A stretch of DNA of 64,000 bases, from contig NC_018526.1 in the NCBI RefSeq assembly GCF_000294495.1, forward strand, positions 1,240,001 to 1,304,000, written 5' to 3'. How positions within the stretch are numbered: the first letter of the stretch is position 1; each line of letters begins with the position of its first letter. A program made the position numbers and the translations under genes. The DNA is from Streptococcus suis S735 (lineage in GTDB: Bacteria > Bacillota > Bacilli > Lactobacillales > Streptococcaceae). Below the pieces are notes generated by a model. It saw nothing but the letters and a program-made list of their open reading frames with translations, had not been told where the DNA came from and searched no databases. Below are positions 24,344-34,505 of the stretch, in pieces.

Positions 24344-24937
24344 ATGTATAAATTTTGGCAAAAAACCATTCAAGTATTAAGTATTTTGACCCTTATCGGG
24401 ACCGCTATTTTTCTATTTTGGCTCTATAAGATTGGCATTTTGAACGACCAAAATGTCTTAAGCGATTTAATCAAAAGCCAAGGTGCTTTAGGTAGCCTCT
24501 CCTTTTTAGCTATTCAGATTATTCAAGTTGTATTTCCGATTATTCCAGGCGGTGTTACGACTGTTGTGGGTTTCCTCGTATTTCATTTTTGGTGGGGATT
24601 CTTTCTCAATTATCTTGGAATTTCAATCGGTAGTATCATCCTTTTCTGGTTGGCTCGTCGCTATGGAAAGAAATTTTGTCTCCTCTTCATGTCTGAAGAT
24701 ACGTTTTACAAATATGAAAGCAAAATTGATAATAAACGTAGTTATGAAATTTTCTTTATTCTCTGCATGCTTTCTCCCATTTCTCCAGCTGACATAGTGG
24801 TGATGATTACTGGATTAACAAGCATGAGTTATCGGAAATTTATTATGATTACTTTACTTTGTCGCCCTTTCTCAGTTGTGGCCTATAGCTTCTTTTGGAT
24901 CTATGGCAGCCAATGGTTGCAGCAATTGTTAGGATAA
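24344..24937 (+). CDS. TVP38/TMEM64-family (DedA-like) membrane protein
   Basis: The 197-residue protein has about five hydrophobic segments and the SNARE-associated/VTT domain pattern: FPIIPGGVTTVVGFLVF, GSIILFWLARRYGKK and the conserved late motif LCMLSPISPADIVVMITGL. The superfamily includes DedA flippases and lipid scramblases; the exact role here is unknown. It diverges from the tmRNA gene, with a TAAAAT-like -10 close to the start. The downstream side is occupied by insertion-sequence debris. Confidence 0.83.
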   Translation: MYKFWQKTIQVLSILTLIGTAIFLFWLYKIGILNDQNVLSDLIKSQGALGSLSFLAIQIIQVVFPIIPGGVTTVVGFLVFHFWWGFFLNYLGISIGSIILFWLARRYGKKFCLLFMSEDTFYKYESKIDNKRSYEIFFILCMLSPISPADIVVMITGLTSMSYRKFIMITLLCRPFSVVAYSFFWIYGSQWLQQLLG

Positions 24938-25076
24938 AATCATAACCACCCGTGAAAACGGGTGGCTTGTACACCGGCTATAAGCCGTTTCTCTCCAGCG
25001 ACGTCTAAAGACGTTCGCTGAACTTCGTTCAGGTTAGTGCTATAATTACTTGACTAATGCCCGTAACAACGGGCTT

Positions 25077-25435
25077 TTATCTTGTTCTAAAACTACTATC
25101 TGAAAATGAATCTTCATATTCTTTAACACTTAACTTATCAAGTGCGATGTCATTTTTCTCCTGCTCGCGAATATATTTCGCTACCGTCTTTTCGTTCAGT
25201 CCAACGGTACTCACATAGTAGCCTCTAGCCCAAAACTTTCGATTTCCATACTTATATTTTAAATTAGCATGTTTATCAAATATCATGAGAGCACTTTTAC
25301 TTTTCAAATATCCCATAAAATCGGAAATACGAAGTTTTTGGGGGATATCAAGACAAGCATATGAACATGGTCTGGCATCATGTGTCCCTCAATGATTTCC
25401 ACCACACCAAACGCATGAAGAAAAAAACGTTTTCA
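25077..25435 (-). pseudogene. 3' part of an IS200-type transposase (tnpA), frameshifted
   Basis: From 25316 down, an open frame of 79 codons matches the C-terminal half of IS200-type Y1 transposases, starting MGYLKSKSALMIF and including the catalytic-tyrosine segment GYYVSTVGLNEKTVAKYIREQ. Upstream, in another frame, the DNA encodes the HUH-bearing segment HMMPDHVHMLV. A frameshift near 25318-25350 therefore separates the two. A hairpin GCCCGTaacaACGGGC follows the stop. The gene cannot give a complete enzyme. Confidence 0.75.
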
Positions 25436-25497
25436 GAAAGCGAAAATCATAACCAAAGATCAATCAAAGTAGTACACTAGAATAGAGGTGAACTACA

Positions 25498-26628
25498 ATA
25501 ATTGATTTTCTTTTATCCATAGAAGAGCACAAAGAGGAGTACAACAGCCGTCAAGCATGGAAAATTCGTTATCCCTTATCCACTATTCTGTTTCTAGTTT
25601 TCGCTTGTCAATTGGCAGGGGTTGAAACGTGGAAAGAGATGGAAGATTTCATAGAAATGAACGAGTCTGTTTTGGGAGAATACGTTGACTTGAGTGTCGG
25701 CTGTCTTTCTCATGACACCTTGGAACGTGTTGTGAGTATGGTCAATCCAGATTTCTTAAAGGAACTGAAACTGTCCTTCGAAGCTAGTTCGGAAACAACT
25801 GATTTTTCAAAATTGATTGCCGTTGACGGAAAAACGATTCGGGGGAACCGAGGGAAACACCAATCTCCTACTCATATTGTCACTGCTTATGATGGTGGTA
25901 ATCGGATTAGCCTTGGGCAGGTAGCTGTTGAGGATAAAAGTAATGAAATCACAGCCATTCCTCGCCTCTTGTGTCAGCTAGACCTTCGTAAGAGTGTTGT
26001 CACGATTGATGCCATGGGCACCTAGACAGACATTGCGGATGTGATTATCAGCGGTAAGGGTGATTATTGCTTGGCAGTCAAAGGAAATCAAGGCAATCTC
26101 CATGAGGATATTGACCTCTATTTTAGTGACGCCAAATTGTTATCTACGTTGACAGAGAAAGGCTGTCATTATCAGACCATTGAAAAGGCACGCAGTCAGA
26201 TTGAGGTGAGGGACTACTGGGTTTCTCACGATGTGAAATGGCTGAGCCAACGACATCCGAAATGGAAAAAACTTCGTGGGATTGGTATGACTAAGAATAT
26301 CATTGATAAAGATGGTGTCATCACTGAAGAGGTCCGTTACTTTATCCTTAGTTTCAAGGGCGATGTGCAAACTTTTTCTCAGGTTGTTCGTGGTCATTGG
26401 TCGGTTGAGAGCCTACATTGATTGTTAGATGTGGTTTACCGAGAAGATAAGAACCAAACCTTAGATAAACGAGCTGCTTTCAATTTAAATGCTATTCGTA
26501 AGGCTTGTCTTCATCTCTTACAAATGATGACCTTCCCTAAGGAGAAATTGAGTTACCGCCGCAAACAACGCTATATTTCTGTCCATTTGGAGGATTATTT
26601 GCCACAATTATTTGGAAATCGGGGATAA
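25498..26628 (+). pseudogene. ISAs1-family transposase with two in-frame stop codons
   Basis: A single reading frame of about 377 codons is interrupted at 26023-26025 by TAG (in DAMGT*TDIADVI, where Gln is expected) and at 26419-26421 by TGA (in SVESLH*LLDVV, where Trp is expected). The three pieces match ISAs1-type (H-repeat-associated) transposases: N-terminal FLVFACQLAGVETW, central AVDGKTIRGNRG and VTIDAMG, and C-terminal RGHWSVESLH. The frame opens near 25498, but I see no ordinary start codon, a further sign of decay. Confidence 0.85.
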
Positions 26629-26689
26629 GGTGCTTGTAAAAAGGTAGATACTAAGTTTAAAGCAGTTATTTCCGGGGACAAAAGGAGAG

Positions 26690-26872
26690 AAGAAATTTTT
26701 CATGCGTATGACGTGATGTCCACGCCTTTGCATCGACATAGATGACGGAAAATATCAATTAAGTCCTGCCTTATTTTGTAGTAAATGGATTTTCTACGGT
26801 ACTTAGGTGTGAAAACTATGTGATAGAGCACATCCATTTAGTATGTGATAAACTGTAACTGGTTTTAGCCAT
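26690..26872 (-). pseudogene. 5' part of an IS200-type transposase (tnpA)
   Basis: The minus strand begins with a good GGAGG site and MAKTSYSLSHTKWMC. The following segments, in shifting frames, match the IS200 TnpA N-terminus (FTPKYRRK-like, then DLIDIFRHLCRCKGVDI). A stop and a frame change occur within the first 30 codons, so the gene is broken even before the ISAs1 insertion. Confidence 0.65.
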
Positions 26873-27015
26873 TTCTTTTTCCTCCTTGATCTAACCTGAA
26901 CAATTAGATTATAACAGGAAAAAGAAATGGAAACTCAAAGCCTTGGCAGCCACCAGCATAGCTGGTGGCTTTCTTGTTTTTCTCTACGAGAAAAACTGGC
27001 TCGAAGCCATAATAA

Positions 27016-27048
27016 AAAAACGGCTTCAAACGTTCGAAACCATTTTGT
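27016..27048 (-). terminator. Terminator of the DUF59 gene
   Basis: On the minus strand GGTTTCGAACGTTTGAAGCC folds as an imperfect hairpin followed by GTTTTTTTATT, directly after the stop at 27053. Confidence 0.7.
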
Positions 27049-27052
27049 TTTT

Positions 27053-27376
27053 TTATTTAATTCCTAATGCAATTCGAGCATAACGACTCATTTTTTGAAC
27101 GGTCCAAGCTGGTGACCAAACCAGTCTCACATCTACTTCTGTTACTTCAGGGACATCCTTCAATACATCATGAATTTGATCGGTAATTAGATCAGCTAAT
27201 GGACAACCCATGGTCGTCAAGGTCATATCAATTTCAGCCTTGCCCTCAATAAATCGGATTTCATAAATTAGCCCTAAATTGATAATATCAATACCTAGCT
27301 CAGGGTCAATCACATCTTCAAGAGCATGAAAAATACGCTCCTGAATGTCTTTAATTTGATCTTCTGTGTACGTCAT
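27053..27376 (-). CDS. DUF59/MIP18-family iron-sulfur assembly protein
   Basis: The 107-residue protein has the MIP18/SufT-like fold pattern: DVIDPELGIDIINLGLIYEI at residues 22-41, the conserved MTLTTMGCPLADLI with the invariant cysteine, and VDVRLVWSPAW. Members help deliver iron-sulfur clusters, but the client proteins are unknown. The start MTYTEDQ was chosen because upstream ATGs lie in a basic, unconserved leader. It lies downstream of rpoD in the same direction, across an intergenic region with hairpins. Confidence 0.86.
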   Translation of the reverse strand: MTYTEDQIKDIQERIFHALEDVIDPELGIDIINLGLIYEIRFIEGKAEIDMTLTTMGCPLADLITDQIHDVLKDVPEVTEVDVRLVWSPAWTVQKMSRYARIALGIK

Positions 27377-27429
27377 TTTTCTCTCTTTCTTTTTCACAAG
27401 TTCAATACTAGAAAAGAAACAAACGAAGT

Positions 27430-27552
27430 TTGTGTCAAAAAGTCCACTGGACGTTACGCTCCCTTTCTAATTTCAAGGGGAGCGGTTAAAATCTCGCTCG
27501 TTTCCTGTTTTCAGCGAGCGGTTGATTTTGTCTCCCAGACAAAATCAATCCT
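27430..27552 (-). other. Hairpin cluster between rpoD and the DUF59 gene
   Basis: A perfect hairpin TTGATTTTGTCT/AGACAAAATCAA with a three-base loop overlaps the rpoD stop codon. Downstream on the minus strand CGCTCG can pair with CGAGCG about 14 bases later, followed by AGATTTT. The first has no U-tract, so it may be a processing or stability element rather than a terminator. Confidence 0.5.
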
Positions 27553-28663
27553 CAATAAAATCTCTTAGTGGTTTGCTGCGGGATGGGTGGCGGAGTTTAC
27601 GGAGGGCTTTGGCTTCGATTTGGCGGATGCGTTCACGGGTTACGTTAAAGACTTTACCAACATCTTCAAGCGTACGCATTTTACCATCATCTAAACCAAA
27701 ACGAAGACGCAATACGTTTTCCTCACGGTCAGTAAGAGTATCCAATACCTCATCTAACTGTTCACGAAGAACGACACGAGTTGTGTAATCAACTGGATTT
27801 TCAATGACTTCGTCTTCGATAAAATCTCCAAGATGACTATCATCTTCTTCACCAATTGGGGTCTCGAGTGAAACAGGCTCTTGGGCAATCTTGAGGATTT
27901 CACGAACTTTCTCAGGCGTCATATCCATACGCTCAGCGATTTGCTCTGGAGTTGGATCTTGGCCCAATTCCTGCAAGAGATTGCGTTGTTCACGGACCAA
28001 TTTGTTAATGGTTTCTACCATGTGAACAGGGATACGGATTGTACGCGCTTGGTCCGCAATGGCACGAGTGATAGCCTGACGAATCCACCAGGTTGCATAG
28101 GTTGAAAACTTGAAACCTTTAGAGTAGTCGAACTTATCAACAGCCTTCATCAAGCCCATGTTTCCTTCTTGGATAAGATCAAGGAACTGCATACCACGGC
28201 CGACATAGCGTTTAGCAATGGATACAACCAAACGCAAGTTGGCTTCAGCCAAACGTTGTTTCGCTTCTGGGTCACCTGCCTCAACCGCCAATGCCAATTC
28301 TTGCTCTTCCTCGTTGGTCAAAAGAGGTACAACACCAATTTCTTTCAAATACATGCGGACTGGGTCGTTCACTTTTGCAGAAGTGCTTCCGAGCAATTCT
28401 TCATCAGATAATTCTGGTTCTTCCTCTACCTGCATAGCACGAGCAGAAGGGTTCCCTTCTTTATCAACAATCGAAATCCCTGCGTCCTGAATACGTTGGA
28501 GCAAATCATCGATTCCGTCAGCATCAAGCGTAAATGGAATAACCAGTTGGTCATTGATTTCATCGTCTGTAGCTGAACCTTGTTTTTTATGGTTACGGAT
28601 AAATTCGGCAACTTGTACATCAAAAGTAGTTACTTCTGTTTTTTTATCTTTTTTATTTGTCAT
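27545..28663 (-). CDS. rpoD: Primary RNA polymerase sigma factor (sigma-A)
   Basis: The 372-residue housekeeping sigma factor has a short region 1.1, region 1.2 ([15 protein letters not shown]), region 2 with [14 protein letters not shown] and [13 protein letters not shown] for -10 recognition and melting, and region 4.2 with [17 protein letters not shown] for -35 binding. It begins two bases after the dnaG stop, with its GGAG site inside the end of dnaG. This is the dnaG-rpoD part of the macromolecular-synthesis operon; rpsU is separate here, 3.5 kb away. Confidence 0.97.
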   Translation of the reverse strand: MTNKKDKKTEVTTFDVQVAEFIRNHKKQGSATDDEINDQLVIPFTLDADGIDDLLQRIQDAGISIVDKEGNPSARAMQVEEEPELSDEELLGSTSAKVNDPVRMYLKEIGVVPLLTNEEEQELALAVEAGDPEAKQRLAEANLRLVVSIAKRYVGRGMQFLDLIQEGNMGLMKAVDKFDYSKGFKFSTYATWWIRQAITRAIADQARTIRIPVHMVETINKLVREQRNLLQELGQDPTPEQIAERMDMTPEKVREILKIAQEPVSLETPIGEEDDSHLGDFIEDEVIENPVDYTTRVVLREQLDEVLDTLTDREENVLRLRFGLDDGKMRTLEDVGKVFNVTRERIRQIEAKALRKLRHPSRSKPLRDFIED

Positions 28664-28665
28664 AT

Positions 28666-30456
28666 TTACTCCATTTGTCTTCTTCTATCGAGGAGTTTTT
28701 GCAACTCATCGAGGGCAATATCTGCATTTCCCACATGGGAATGTTCACGGATTTTCCGTGCTAGGTGCTGGTTCTCCTTCTTTAACAATTCCTTGTCTCG
28801 CCGAATTTCTAATTCTTCGATTTCGTGTGGAGACACTTCATCAGGTAAACGTTCTTCCTGCATACGATACCAAGCCTGTTGAGCGGAATCGTTCAACTGT
28901 GATAGTTCAAAACTGGTAATTTCCCCAGATTTTTTTAACATATCATAAATAGCTTGCAATTCTGGCGTCGCAAAATAAAAATCTTCTCGTAAACGGAACT
29001 CATTGAGAATATAAGGATGTTCAACCATCCGATAAAGTAAATGGTTTTCTGTTCGAATAAGACTCGTTATACGAGCAATCGTTTGGACTGGTGGCAAATA
29101 AGACTGACCAGTCTGTGATTGAAATACCTGTTGTGTTCTCTCCTGGCGCTGATTCAGACGAACAGCATTTACTGCCTGTTCCACCTGATTATAATCAAAG
29201 TCAGAAAGTAAATCCGCCACCTTATAAATATAAGAATTTTGAGCTGTAATGGATGATACTTTGGCAATAATTGGTGCAATCTTATCTACAAACTCAATCT
29301 GCATTTGTAGATTGTCAGGATTTTCAGGTTTCAAGTATTGAATCAAAAATTCTACATCGCTGATTCGTGACTTGGTTAAAACCTGTTGCAAGGCTTCTTC
29401 CGAATTTTTCTGCAAAAATTCATCTGGGTCCATATTATCTGGCAAGCTCACGATTTCAACCTGAAAATCTTGTAGTTCGTCCAACGCTTTCATGGTAGCA
29501 GCCTGTCCAGCCTTATCCCCATCATAAGTCAGAACAATTTTCTTACAAAACTTAGCTAGGTGTGCAACATGCTCTCTTGTCAAAGCTGTTCCCATGGAAG
29601 CCACTGCATTATCAATCCCTACACGATGAGCAGCAATAACATCTAGAAAACCTTCCATGAGATAGGTTTCACGTTGCTTCTTAATAACCGCTTTAGCCTT
29701 GTCCAAATGATACAATTCATAGCTTTTATTGAAAATCGCAGTACTACGAGAGTTTTTATACTTGGCTAATTGTTTATTGTTTCGATTTTCTTCGGTCCAA
29801 ATCCGACCTGAAAAAGCTACAATTCGACCATATTCATCCGCCAAGGGGAAAATAATCCTCGCTTGAAAGGCGTCATAAATAATATTATTCTCACTTGGAT
29901 TGAACAAACCCGAATTCAATAGACTTTCTTCGTCATATTGACCTGATAGTTTTTGGTAAAGAATATTCTGTTCGGCAGGAGCTAAGCCTAGCTGGAATGT
30001 TTTTATGACATCATCTGTCAAGCCACGTTGGTGTAGATAAGCTCTAGCTTCCTCACCCATTTTAGTTGTCATCAAAAGGGCATGATAAAACTTTGCAGCA
30101 TCCCGATGAATATCATACAGTACCTGATGCGGACTAACCCTTTTCTCCTCTTGATGATAGGAAGGAGTTACATCTATTTGAAACCCTGCCTTCTCAGCTA
30201 AGATAGCTGCCGCATCTGCAAAAGAAACACCACGAACTTCTTCGACAAACTTGAATACATCTCCGGACTTACCACATCCAAAACAATGGTAGAACTGCTT
30301 ATCTTCAATCACATTGAAAGATGGGGTTTTCTCCCCATGAAAAGGGCAAAGACCGACATAATTACGTCCGGCCTTAGTCAAAGCAACCGTTTCACCAATA
30401 ACATCAACGATATTGAGAGCTTGTTTTATTTCAGTAATTTTATCCTTTGAAAGCAC
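28666..30456 (-). CDS. dnaG: DNA primase
   Basis: The 596-residue primase makes RNA primers at the replication fork. The N-terminal CHC2 zinc ribbon is visible ([11 protein letters not shown] and [10 protein letters not shown], about residues 38-65). It is followed by the catalytic core with TOPRIM motifs [11 protein letters not shown] and [10 protein letters not shown] (about 265-315), and a C-terminal helicase-interaction domain. The start is GTG, preceded by a strong GGAGGG site. It is co-transcribed with rpoD. Confidence 0.96.
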   Translation of the reverse strand: MLSKDKITEIKQALNIVDVIGETVALTKAGRNYVGLCPFHGEKTPSFNVIEDKQFYHCFGCGKSGDVFKFVEEVRGVSFADAAAILAEKAGFQIDVTPSYHQEEKRVSPHQVLYDIHRDAAKFYHALLMTTKMGEEARAYLHQRGLTDDVIKTFQLGLAPAEQNILYQKLSGQYDEESLLNSGLFNPSENNIIYDAFQARIIFPLADEYGRIVAFSGRIWTEENRNNKQLAKYKNSRSTAIFNKSYELYHLDKAKAVIKKQRETYLMEGFLDVIAAHRVGIDNAVASMGTALTREHVAHLAKFCKKIVLTYDGDKAGQAATMKALDELQDFQVEIVSLPDNMDPDEFLQKNSEEALQQVLTKSRISDVEFLIQYLKPENPDNLQMQIEFVDKIAPIIAKVSSITAQNSYIYKVADLLSDFDYNQVEQAVNAVRLNQRQERTQQVFQSQTGQSYLPPVQTIARITSLIRTENHLLYRMVEHPYILNEFRLREDFYFATPELQAIYDMLKKSGEITSFELSQLNDSAQQAWYRMQEERLPDEVSPHEIEELEIRRDKELLKKENQHLARKIREHSHVGNADIALDELQKLLDRRRQME

Positions 30457-30570
30457 ATTCCCTCCTCATATCATACTAGCTAATTTAAAAAGTGAACACT
30501 CTCCCCTTAGTTTAACATACTCTATTGTATACTAAATATGGGAAAATGTAAAATTTCTAAAACAAATTGC

Positions 30571-30598
30571 TTGTAAAATATTTTTTTATGGGTATAAT
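30571..30598 (+). promoter_or_regulatory. Promoter of mscL
   Basis: TTGTAA (30571-30576), a 16-base spacer and TATAAT (30593-30598) lie 40 bases upstream of the mscL start. Confidence 0.7.
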
Positions 30599-30637
30599 AG
30601 ATAAAGTAAAATATTTATGAAAGGACATATTTAGGAT

Positions 30638-31003
30638 ATGTTGAAAGATTTAAAAGCATTTTTGTTCCGTGGGAACATTGTTGACCTTGCTGTAGCAGTG
30701 GTAATTGGCGGAGCGTTCGGCGCAATTATCAAATCATTTGTAAATGATATCATCACTCCATTGATTTTGAACCCAGCTTTGAAAGCGGCAAATGTACAGA
30801 ATATTGCTGACCTTGCATGGAATGGTGTGAAGTACGGTAGTTTCTTGAGCGCTGTTATTAACTTCCTAATCATTGGCACTTCAATGTTCTTTGTTGTTAA
30901 AGCAGCTGAGAAAGCAATGCCTAAGAAAGTTGAAGAGAAAGCTCCTGCTGGTCCAACTCAAGAAGAGTTGCTTGCAGAAATCCGCGATTTATTGAAAAAA
31001 TAA
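30638..31003 (+). CDS. mscL: Large-conductance mechanosensitive channel
   Basis: The 121-residue protein forms the pentameric pressure-relief channel of the membrane. It has the family N-terminus FRGNIVDLAVAVVIGGAFGA with the glycine-rich first helix, the FVNDIITPL motif, a second helix NFLIIGTSMFFVV, and a cytoplasmic charged bundle ending AEIRDLLKK. Length is typical. It is monocistronic, with its own promoter and terminator. Confidence 0.95.
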   Translation: MLKDLKAFLFRGNIVDLAVAVVIGGAFGAIIKSFVNDIITPLILNPALKAANVQNIADLAWNGVKYGSFLSAVINFLIIGTSMFFVVKAAEKAMPKKVEEKAPAGPTQEELLAEIRDLLKK

Positions 31004-31015
31004 TCAATAATATAT

Positions 31016-31046
31016 TGAAAAACAGGTCTCCATACCTGTTTTTCTC
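31016..31046 (+). terminator. Terminator of mscL
   Basis: AAAAACAGGT pairs with ACCTGTTTTT around a six-base loop, followed by TCTCTTCC. Confidence 0.85.
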
Positions 31047-31058
31047 TTCCATAATTAC

Positions 31059-31092
31059 AAAAATAAGATGTGAGCCTCCACTCACATCTTTT
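31059..31092 (-). terminator. Terminator of galE
   Basis: AAGATGTGAG pairs with CTCACATCTT. On the minus strand the hairpin is followed by ATTTTTG, just after the galE stop. Confidence 0.8.
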
Positions 31093-31093
31093 C

Positions 31094-32107
31094 TTATCCT
31101 TCGTATCCATTTGGATTTTTCGATTGCCAGTTCCACGTATCTTGACACATGTCTTCAATTGTTTTTTCTGTTTTCCAATTTAACTCTTTCCAAGCCTTGT
31201 CTGCGTTGGCGTAACAGGTTGCCACATCACCTGGACGACGGTCAACAAGTTTATAGTGTACTGGAACGCCATTTACCTTTTCAAAGGCTTTGACCAACTC
31301 CAATACACTTGTTCCTTGACCTGAACCAAGATTGTAAGTATATACACCTGTAGTAGTTGAAATTTTTTCAAGCGCCTTGATATGACCGAGTGCCAAATCA
31401 ATCACATGGATATAATCACGCACTCCAGTACCATCAATTGTATCATAATCGTTACCAAAAACGCTGAGTTCCTCACGTTTACCAACTGCTACCTGTGCAA
31501 TAAACGGCATCAAATTATTAGGAATACCAGCTGGATCTTCCCCAATCAAGCCAGATTCATGGGCACCGATTGGATTGAAATAACGGAGCAATGCAATACT
31601 CCACTCCTTATCTGCTACTTCCACATCACGCAAGATTTGTTCCAACATAACTTTGGTATAGCCGTACGGATTCGTTGCGCTAGTTGGCATAGTTTCAACC
31701 AAAGGCGATGGATTATTGAGACCATAAACAGTCGCACTTGAGGAGAAGACAATTTTCTTAACACTAAATTCTGTCATGACTTCTACCAAAGCTAGGGTTG
31801 ACATGATATTGTTTTCATAGTACATAATTGGCTTAGCCACTGATTCTCCTACTGCCTTGTAGCCAGCAAAGTGAATGGCTGCCTCAATGTTTTCATTTTC
31901 AAAAACTTGGCGCAAGGCTTCCTTATCTGCCACGTCCAACTCATAGAAAGTTGGGCGCTTGCCAGTGATGGTTTCAATGCGATCTAAAACCAAAATACTT
32001 GAGTTTGAAAGATTATCCACGATAACCACTTCTTTCCCCAACTTCAACAATTCGACAACCGTATGACTACCAATATAACCTGCACCACCAGTAACTAAGA
32101 TACTCAT
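31094..32107 (-). CDS. galE: UDP-glucose 4-epimerase
   Basis: The 337-residue enzyme interconverts UDP-galactose and UDP-glucose for galactose use and for cell-wall or capsule sugars. It is an SDR protein with the NAD-binding TGGAGYIGSH at residues 6-15, the active-site SSSATVYG with serine, and the YGYTK catalytic Tyr-Lys pair. The start MSILVTGG follows AAAGGAG, and an upstream in-frame ATG overlaps that site. No other gal genes are adjacent. Confidence 0.95.
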   Translation of the reverse strand: MSILVTGGAGYIGSHTVVELLKLGKEVVIVDNLSNSSILVLDRIETITGKRPTFYELDVADKEALRQVFENENIEAAIHFAGYKAVGESVAKPIMYYENNIMSTLALVEVMTEFSVKKIVFSSSATVYGLNNPSPLVETMPTSATNPYGYTKVMLEQILRDVEVADKEWSIALLRYFNPIGAHESGLIGEDPAGIPNNLMPFIAQVAVGKREELSVFGNDYDTIDGTGVRDYIHVIDLALGHIKALEKISTTTGVYTYNLGSGQGTSVLELVKAFEKVNGVPVHYKLVDRRPGDVATCYANADKAWKELNWKTEKTIEDMCQDTWNWQSKNPNGYEG

Positions 32108-32175
32108 CTTTTTACTCCTTTTCACCTGGACAAAATTCTATATCCCTATTATATGTTACCTGTTGTAAAAAGTAA

Positions 32176-32204
32176 ACAAAAAACAGCCTTTCGGCCGTTT
32201 TCAA
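32176..32204 (-). terminator. Terminator of rpsU
   Basis: On the minus strand AAACGGCC/GGCTGTTT around GAAA forms a hairpin followed by TTTTGTTTAC. Confidence 0.8.
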
Positions 32205-32210
32205 ATTCAA

Positions 32211-32387
32211 TTAGAATTTTTTACGCTTGCGAGCTGCTTCTGATTTACGTTTACGTTTTACAGATGGTTTTTCGTAGAATTCGCGTTTGCGTGTTTCTTG
32301 AAGAGTACCAGCTTTAGTAACCGCACGTTTGAAACGACGAAGAGCATCATCAAGTGATTCGTTCTTACGTACTACTGTTTTTGACAT
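32211..32387 (-). CDS. rpsU: 30S ribosomal protein S21
   Basis: The 58-residue basic protein of the small ribosomal subunit starts [20 protein letters not shown] and ends in a lysine/arginine-rich tail ([19 protein letters not shown]). The start follows GGGGAGTG with good spacing, so the longer frame upstream is not used. In many bacteria rpsU precedes dnaG and rpoD; here galE and mscL lie between. Confidence 0.96.
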
Positions 32388-32485
32388 TTTTTTCACTCCC
32401 CTCAATTTCAAAGTCTTTATCATTTTACTATGATTCAACTCATTTGTCAATATTTTTTTCATTCTAAAATATGAATTTTACGCTC

Positions 32486-33115
32486 TTATCCTATCCTATT
32501 CTTTTTTCCTGTCCACGCCAGTATTGTCCAAAAGAAGAATTCGTAAAGGACAAAAAATAATACAAAGCAATGCAAGAAAAACTCTTGGGGCAAAATATAT
32601 ATGACAGGATCCTTTGCAGGGTCAAATAGCCATGTAGAATCTCCTGGAAATAGCACCGTATGAAACAATGCAAAAAACTGATCAAAGCCAACAAGAACTC
32701 CTAATAAACCGATTATCATTGGCGTAAGCATGGTCCAGAAAATGACCTTTTTAACCAAGTCTCCATAACCTTTTAGCAGAATGTTTTTTACAAAAAGCAC
32801 AAAGGCAGGGAGGGTGAGGATAAAAATTCCCTGAGTTAGATGGAATAAATGTTTCACATCCGCAAAATGTTTCAGACCATCAGCTGAGGATGAAAAATTT
32901 GGCATGTCTAAAACACTTGCAAAAGGATTTGTTAGATAGTTCATCAGGATATTGAAATTGTAGGAAATATCTGCCACCTTCATGTAGACCACTTTTTCCA
33001 ACCCCAAAAAAGAAATCTCAAGCGGATAAACTAGCCAAGCTAGGTAGATGGTTCCTAGAACTGCTGCCGATAAGACAAATAAAATCGTTCCGATAATCTG
33101 TAACTTAGTTCTCAT
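32486..33115 (-). CDS. DUF1461 (TIGR01906-type) integral membrane protein
   Basis: This protein of about 209 residues has hydrophobic segments at 5-30, 95-120, 130-150 and 180-200, separated by an extracytoplasmic loop with the pattern [12 protein letters not shown] and HFADVKHLF. These are features of the uncharacterised DUF1461 family of lactic acid bacteria. Its ATG overlaps the end of the upstream HAD gene, so it is the last gene of that operon. No function is known. Confidence 0.75.
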   Translation of the reverse strand: MRTKLQIIGTILFVLSAAVLGTIYLAWLVYPLEISFLGLEKVVYMKVADISYNFNILMNYLTNPFASVLDMPNFSSSADGLKHFADVKHLFHLTQGIFILTLPAFVLFVKNILLKGYGDLVKKVIFWTMLTPMIIGLLGVLVGFDQFFALFHTVLFPGDSTWLFDPAKDPVIYILPQEFFLHCFVLFFVLYEFFFWTILAWTGKKNRIG

Positions 33116-33878
33116 CAAAACTCCATTCATCTAGGCTGTTGAGGACATGGGTTGGAGCCAGGGGTAAGTCTGCTACTTCTTCTGGCTTGGTAAATCCTGT
33201 CAGGACTAAAAGAGTTGGAAATCCATTGTCAATCCCTGCACGAATATCTGTCAGGTAGTTATCTCCTACCATAACTGTCTGGCTGCGTTCTGTGCCTAAA
33301 ATCTCCAGAGCCTTGTCCATGATAATGGCTTCAGGCTTACCGATAAAGGTCGGCTCTACTCGGGTAGCAGCTTTCAAAAGCGCAATAAGTGAGCCTGCTC
33401 CTGGCAAATGACCTCTTTCAGTCGGAATGTTCAAATCAGGATTGGTACCGATAAAGGTCGCTCCCTTTTGAATAGCCAAGGTGGCAATGGTCAGTTTTTC
33501 ATAGGTCAACTGAGTATCCAAACCGACAACAACATAGGCTGGATTTTCCGTGTCTTCCACATAACCTGCCTCAAAAATGGCAGACTTGAGCCCGTCTTCT
33601 CCAATGACATAGACTGTCTTTTCCTTGCCCAAGTCATTCATATAATCTACTGTCGCCAGACTGGCTGTATAGATTGTTTCAAGCGGTGTCTCAATGTTAA
33701 AGTTTTCAGCCAACATAGCCTGCACCATCTCAGGACGGCGGGTGGTATTGTTGGTCACAAATAAATAGGGAATCTGACATTCTTGCAAGCGATGAATAAA
33801 ACGTTCACCAGCAGGAATCCGCTTTTTCCCTTCATAAATCGTACCATCCAAATCAATCAAATAACCTGTATATGTCAT
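33105..33878 (-). CDS. HAD-IIA hydrolase (NagD/YutF-like sugar phosphatase)
   Basis: The 257-residue protein has motif [10 protein letters not shown] near the N-terminus, the threonine motif [11 protein letters not shown], a C2-type cap domain, and the C-terminal motif [17 protein letters not shown]. This is the order of NagD-type HAD phosphatases, which act on sugar phosphates or nucleotides. It overlaps the DUF1461 gene by 11 bases and follows the Nudix gene after nine bases. The precise substrate is unknown. Confidence 0.88.
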   Translation of the reverse strand: MTYTGYLIDLDGTIYEGKKRIPAGERFIHRLQECQIPYLFVTNNTTRRPEMVQAMLAENFNIETPLETIYTASLATVDYMNDLGKEKTVYVIGEDGLKSAIFEAGYVEDTENPAYVVVGLDTQLTYEKLTIATLAIQKGATFIGTNPDLNIPTERGHLPGAGSLIALLKAATRVEPTFIGKPEAIIMDKALEILGTERSQTVMVGDNYLTDIRAGIDNGFPTLLVLTGFTKPEEVADLPLAPTHVLNSLDEWSFDEN

Positions 33879-33887
33879 TTTTCCTCC

Positions 33888-34505
33888 TTAATCAAATCGT
33901 GTTTCCCAATGCTCAGACCGACTAGCTTCCAAGCAAAGTGCTAACTGCTCAGCTGTATTTTTCCCAAGGTAGAGCGGTGGTAAGTCATCTAGACTGAAAA
34001 AGCCACTGGCAACTGTTTCCGAATTGGGCTGAAACTCCCCGCCAAGGAGACGACATAGAATGAAGACCTTGGTCACGCGGTGGGCTGACTTGGCAGGATT
34101 GTTCTTGTGTTTGTCCAAAATCGCCACCACACGTTGAGCCTCCACATCCAGCCCCGCTTCTTCCTTTACTTCCTTGACTACATTGTCCTTGACAGACTGG
34201 TCCACATCGCACCAACCGCCTGGTAAGGACCAGAGCCCATCGTTTTCCTGAACCAGTAGGATTTTATCCTCTTGGAAAATAGCTGCGCGGGTATCCAGCT
34301 TGGGTGTCTGATAGCCTGTTTCATTGCAAAACAAGTCTTTCACTACTTCCAAAGGCTGTCCAGATGGCTCTACCAACATTTCCGCCGCAATCTGTCTGAT
34401 TTCTTCGAAACGTTCCATGTCATAAACATCTTTTCCATAGGCCAAGCCTGTCTGAGCCAAGGCTTGTAAACGTACGGCCCATTCCAACCACTTATCCTGC
34501 GACAT
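33888..34505 (-). CDS. Nudix hydrolase with N-terminal extension
   Basis: The 205-residue protein has an N-terminal helical domain (1-65) of the kind found before Nudix domains in Firmicutes, then a Nudix domain. The Nudix box is divergent: GGWCDVDQSVKDNVVKEVKE then EAGL, with Gln and Lys where the general consensus has Glu and Arg. The catalytic EVKEE core is kept. Members hydrolyse nucleotide sugars or ADP-ribose. It overlaps the thioesterase gene upstream by 14 bases and is translationally coupled to it. Confidence 0.82.
   Translation of the reverse strand: MSQDKWLEWAVRLQALAQTGLAYGKDVYDMERFEEIRQIAAEMLVEPSGQPLEVVKDLFCNETGYQTPKLDTRAAIFQEDKILLVQENDGLWSLPGGWCDVDQSVKDNVVKEVKEEAGLDVEAQRVVAILDKHKNNPAKSAHRVTKVFILCRLLGGEFQPNSETVASGFFSLDDLPPLYLGKNTAEQLALCLEASRSEHWETRFD

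Larger units (their letters stand above)
24946..26985 (-). mobile_element. IS200/IS605-type element interrupted by an ISAs1-type element
   Basis: Hairpins resembling IS200-type ends flank the region: CCACCCGTGAAAACGGGTGG at 24952-24971 and AGCCACCAGCATAGCTGGTG at about 26951-26970. Inside, near the right side, is the 5' part of a tnpA gene (minus strand) and near the left its 3' part. Between them lies an ISAs1-type transposase pseudogene in the opposite direction. The two tnpA parts overlap slightly in the protein region they encode, so either the target was duplicated or two related copies recombined. The whole is a decayed insertion nest between a membrane-protein gene and the DUF59 gene. 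Confidence 0.65.
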
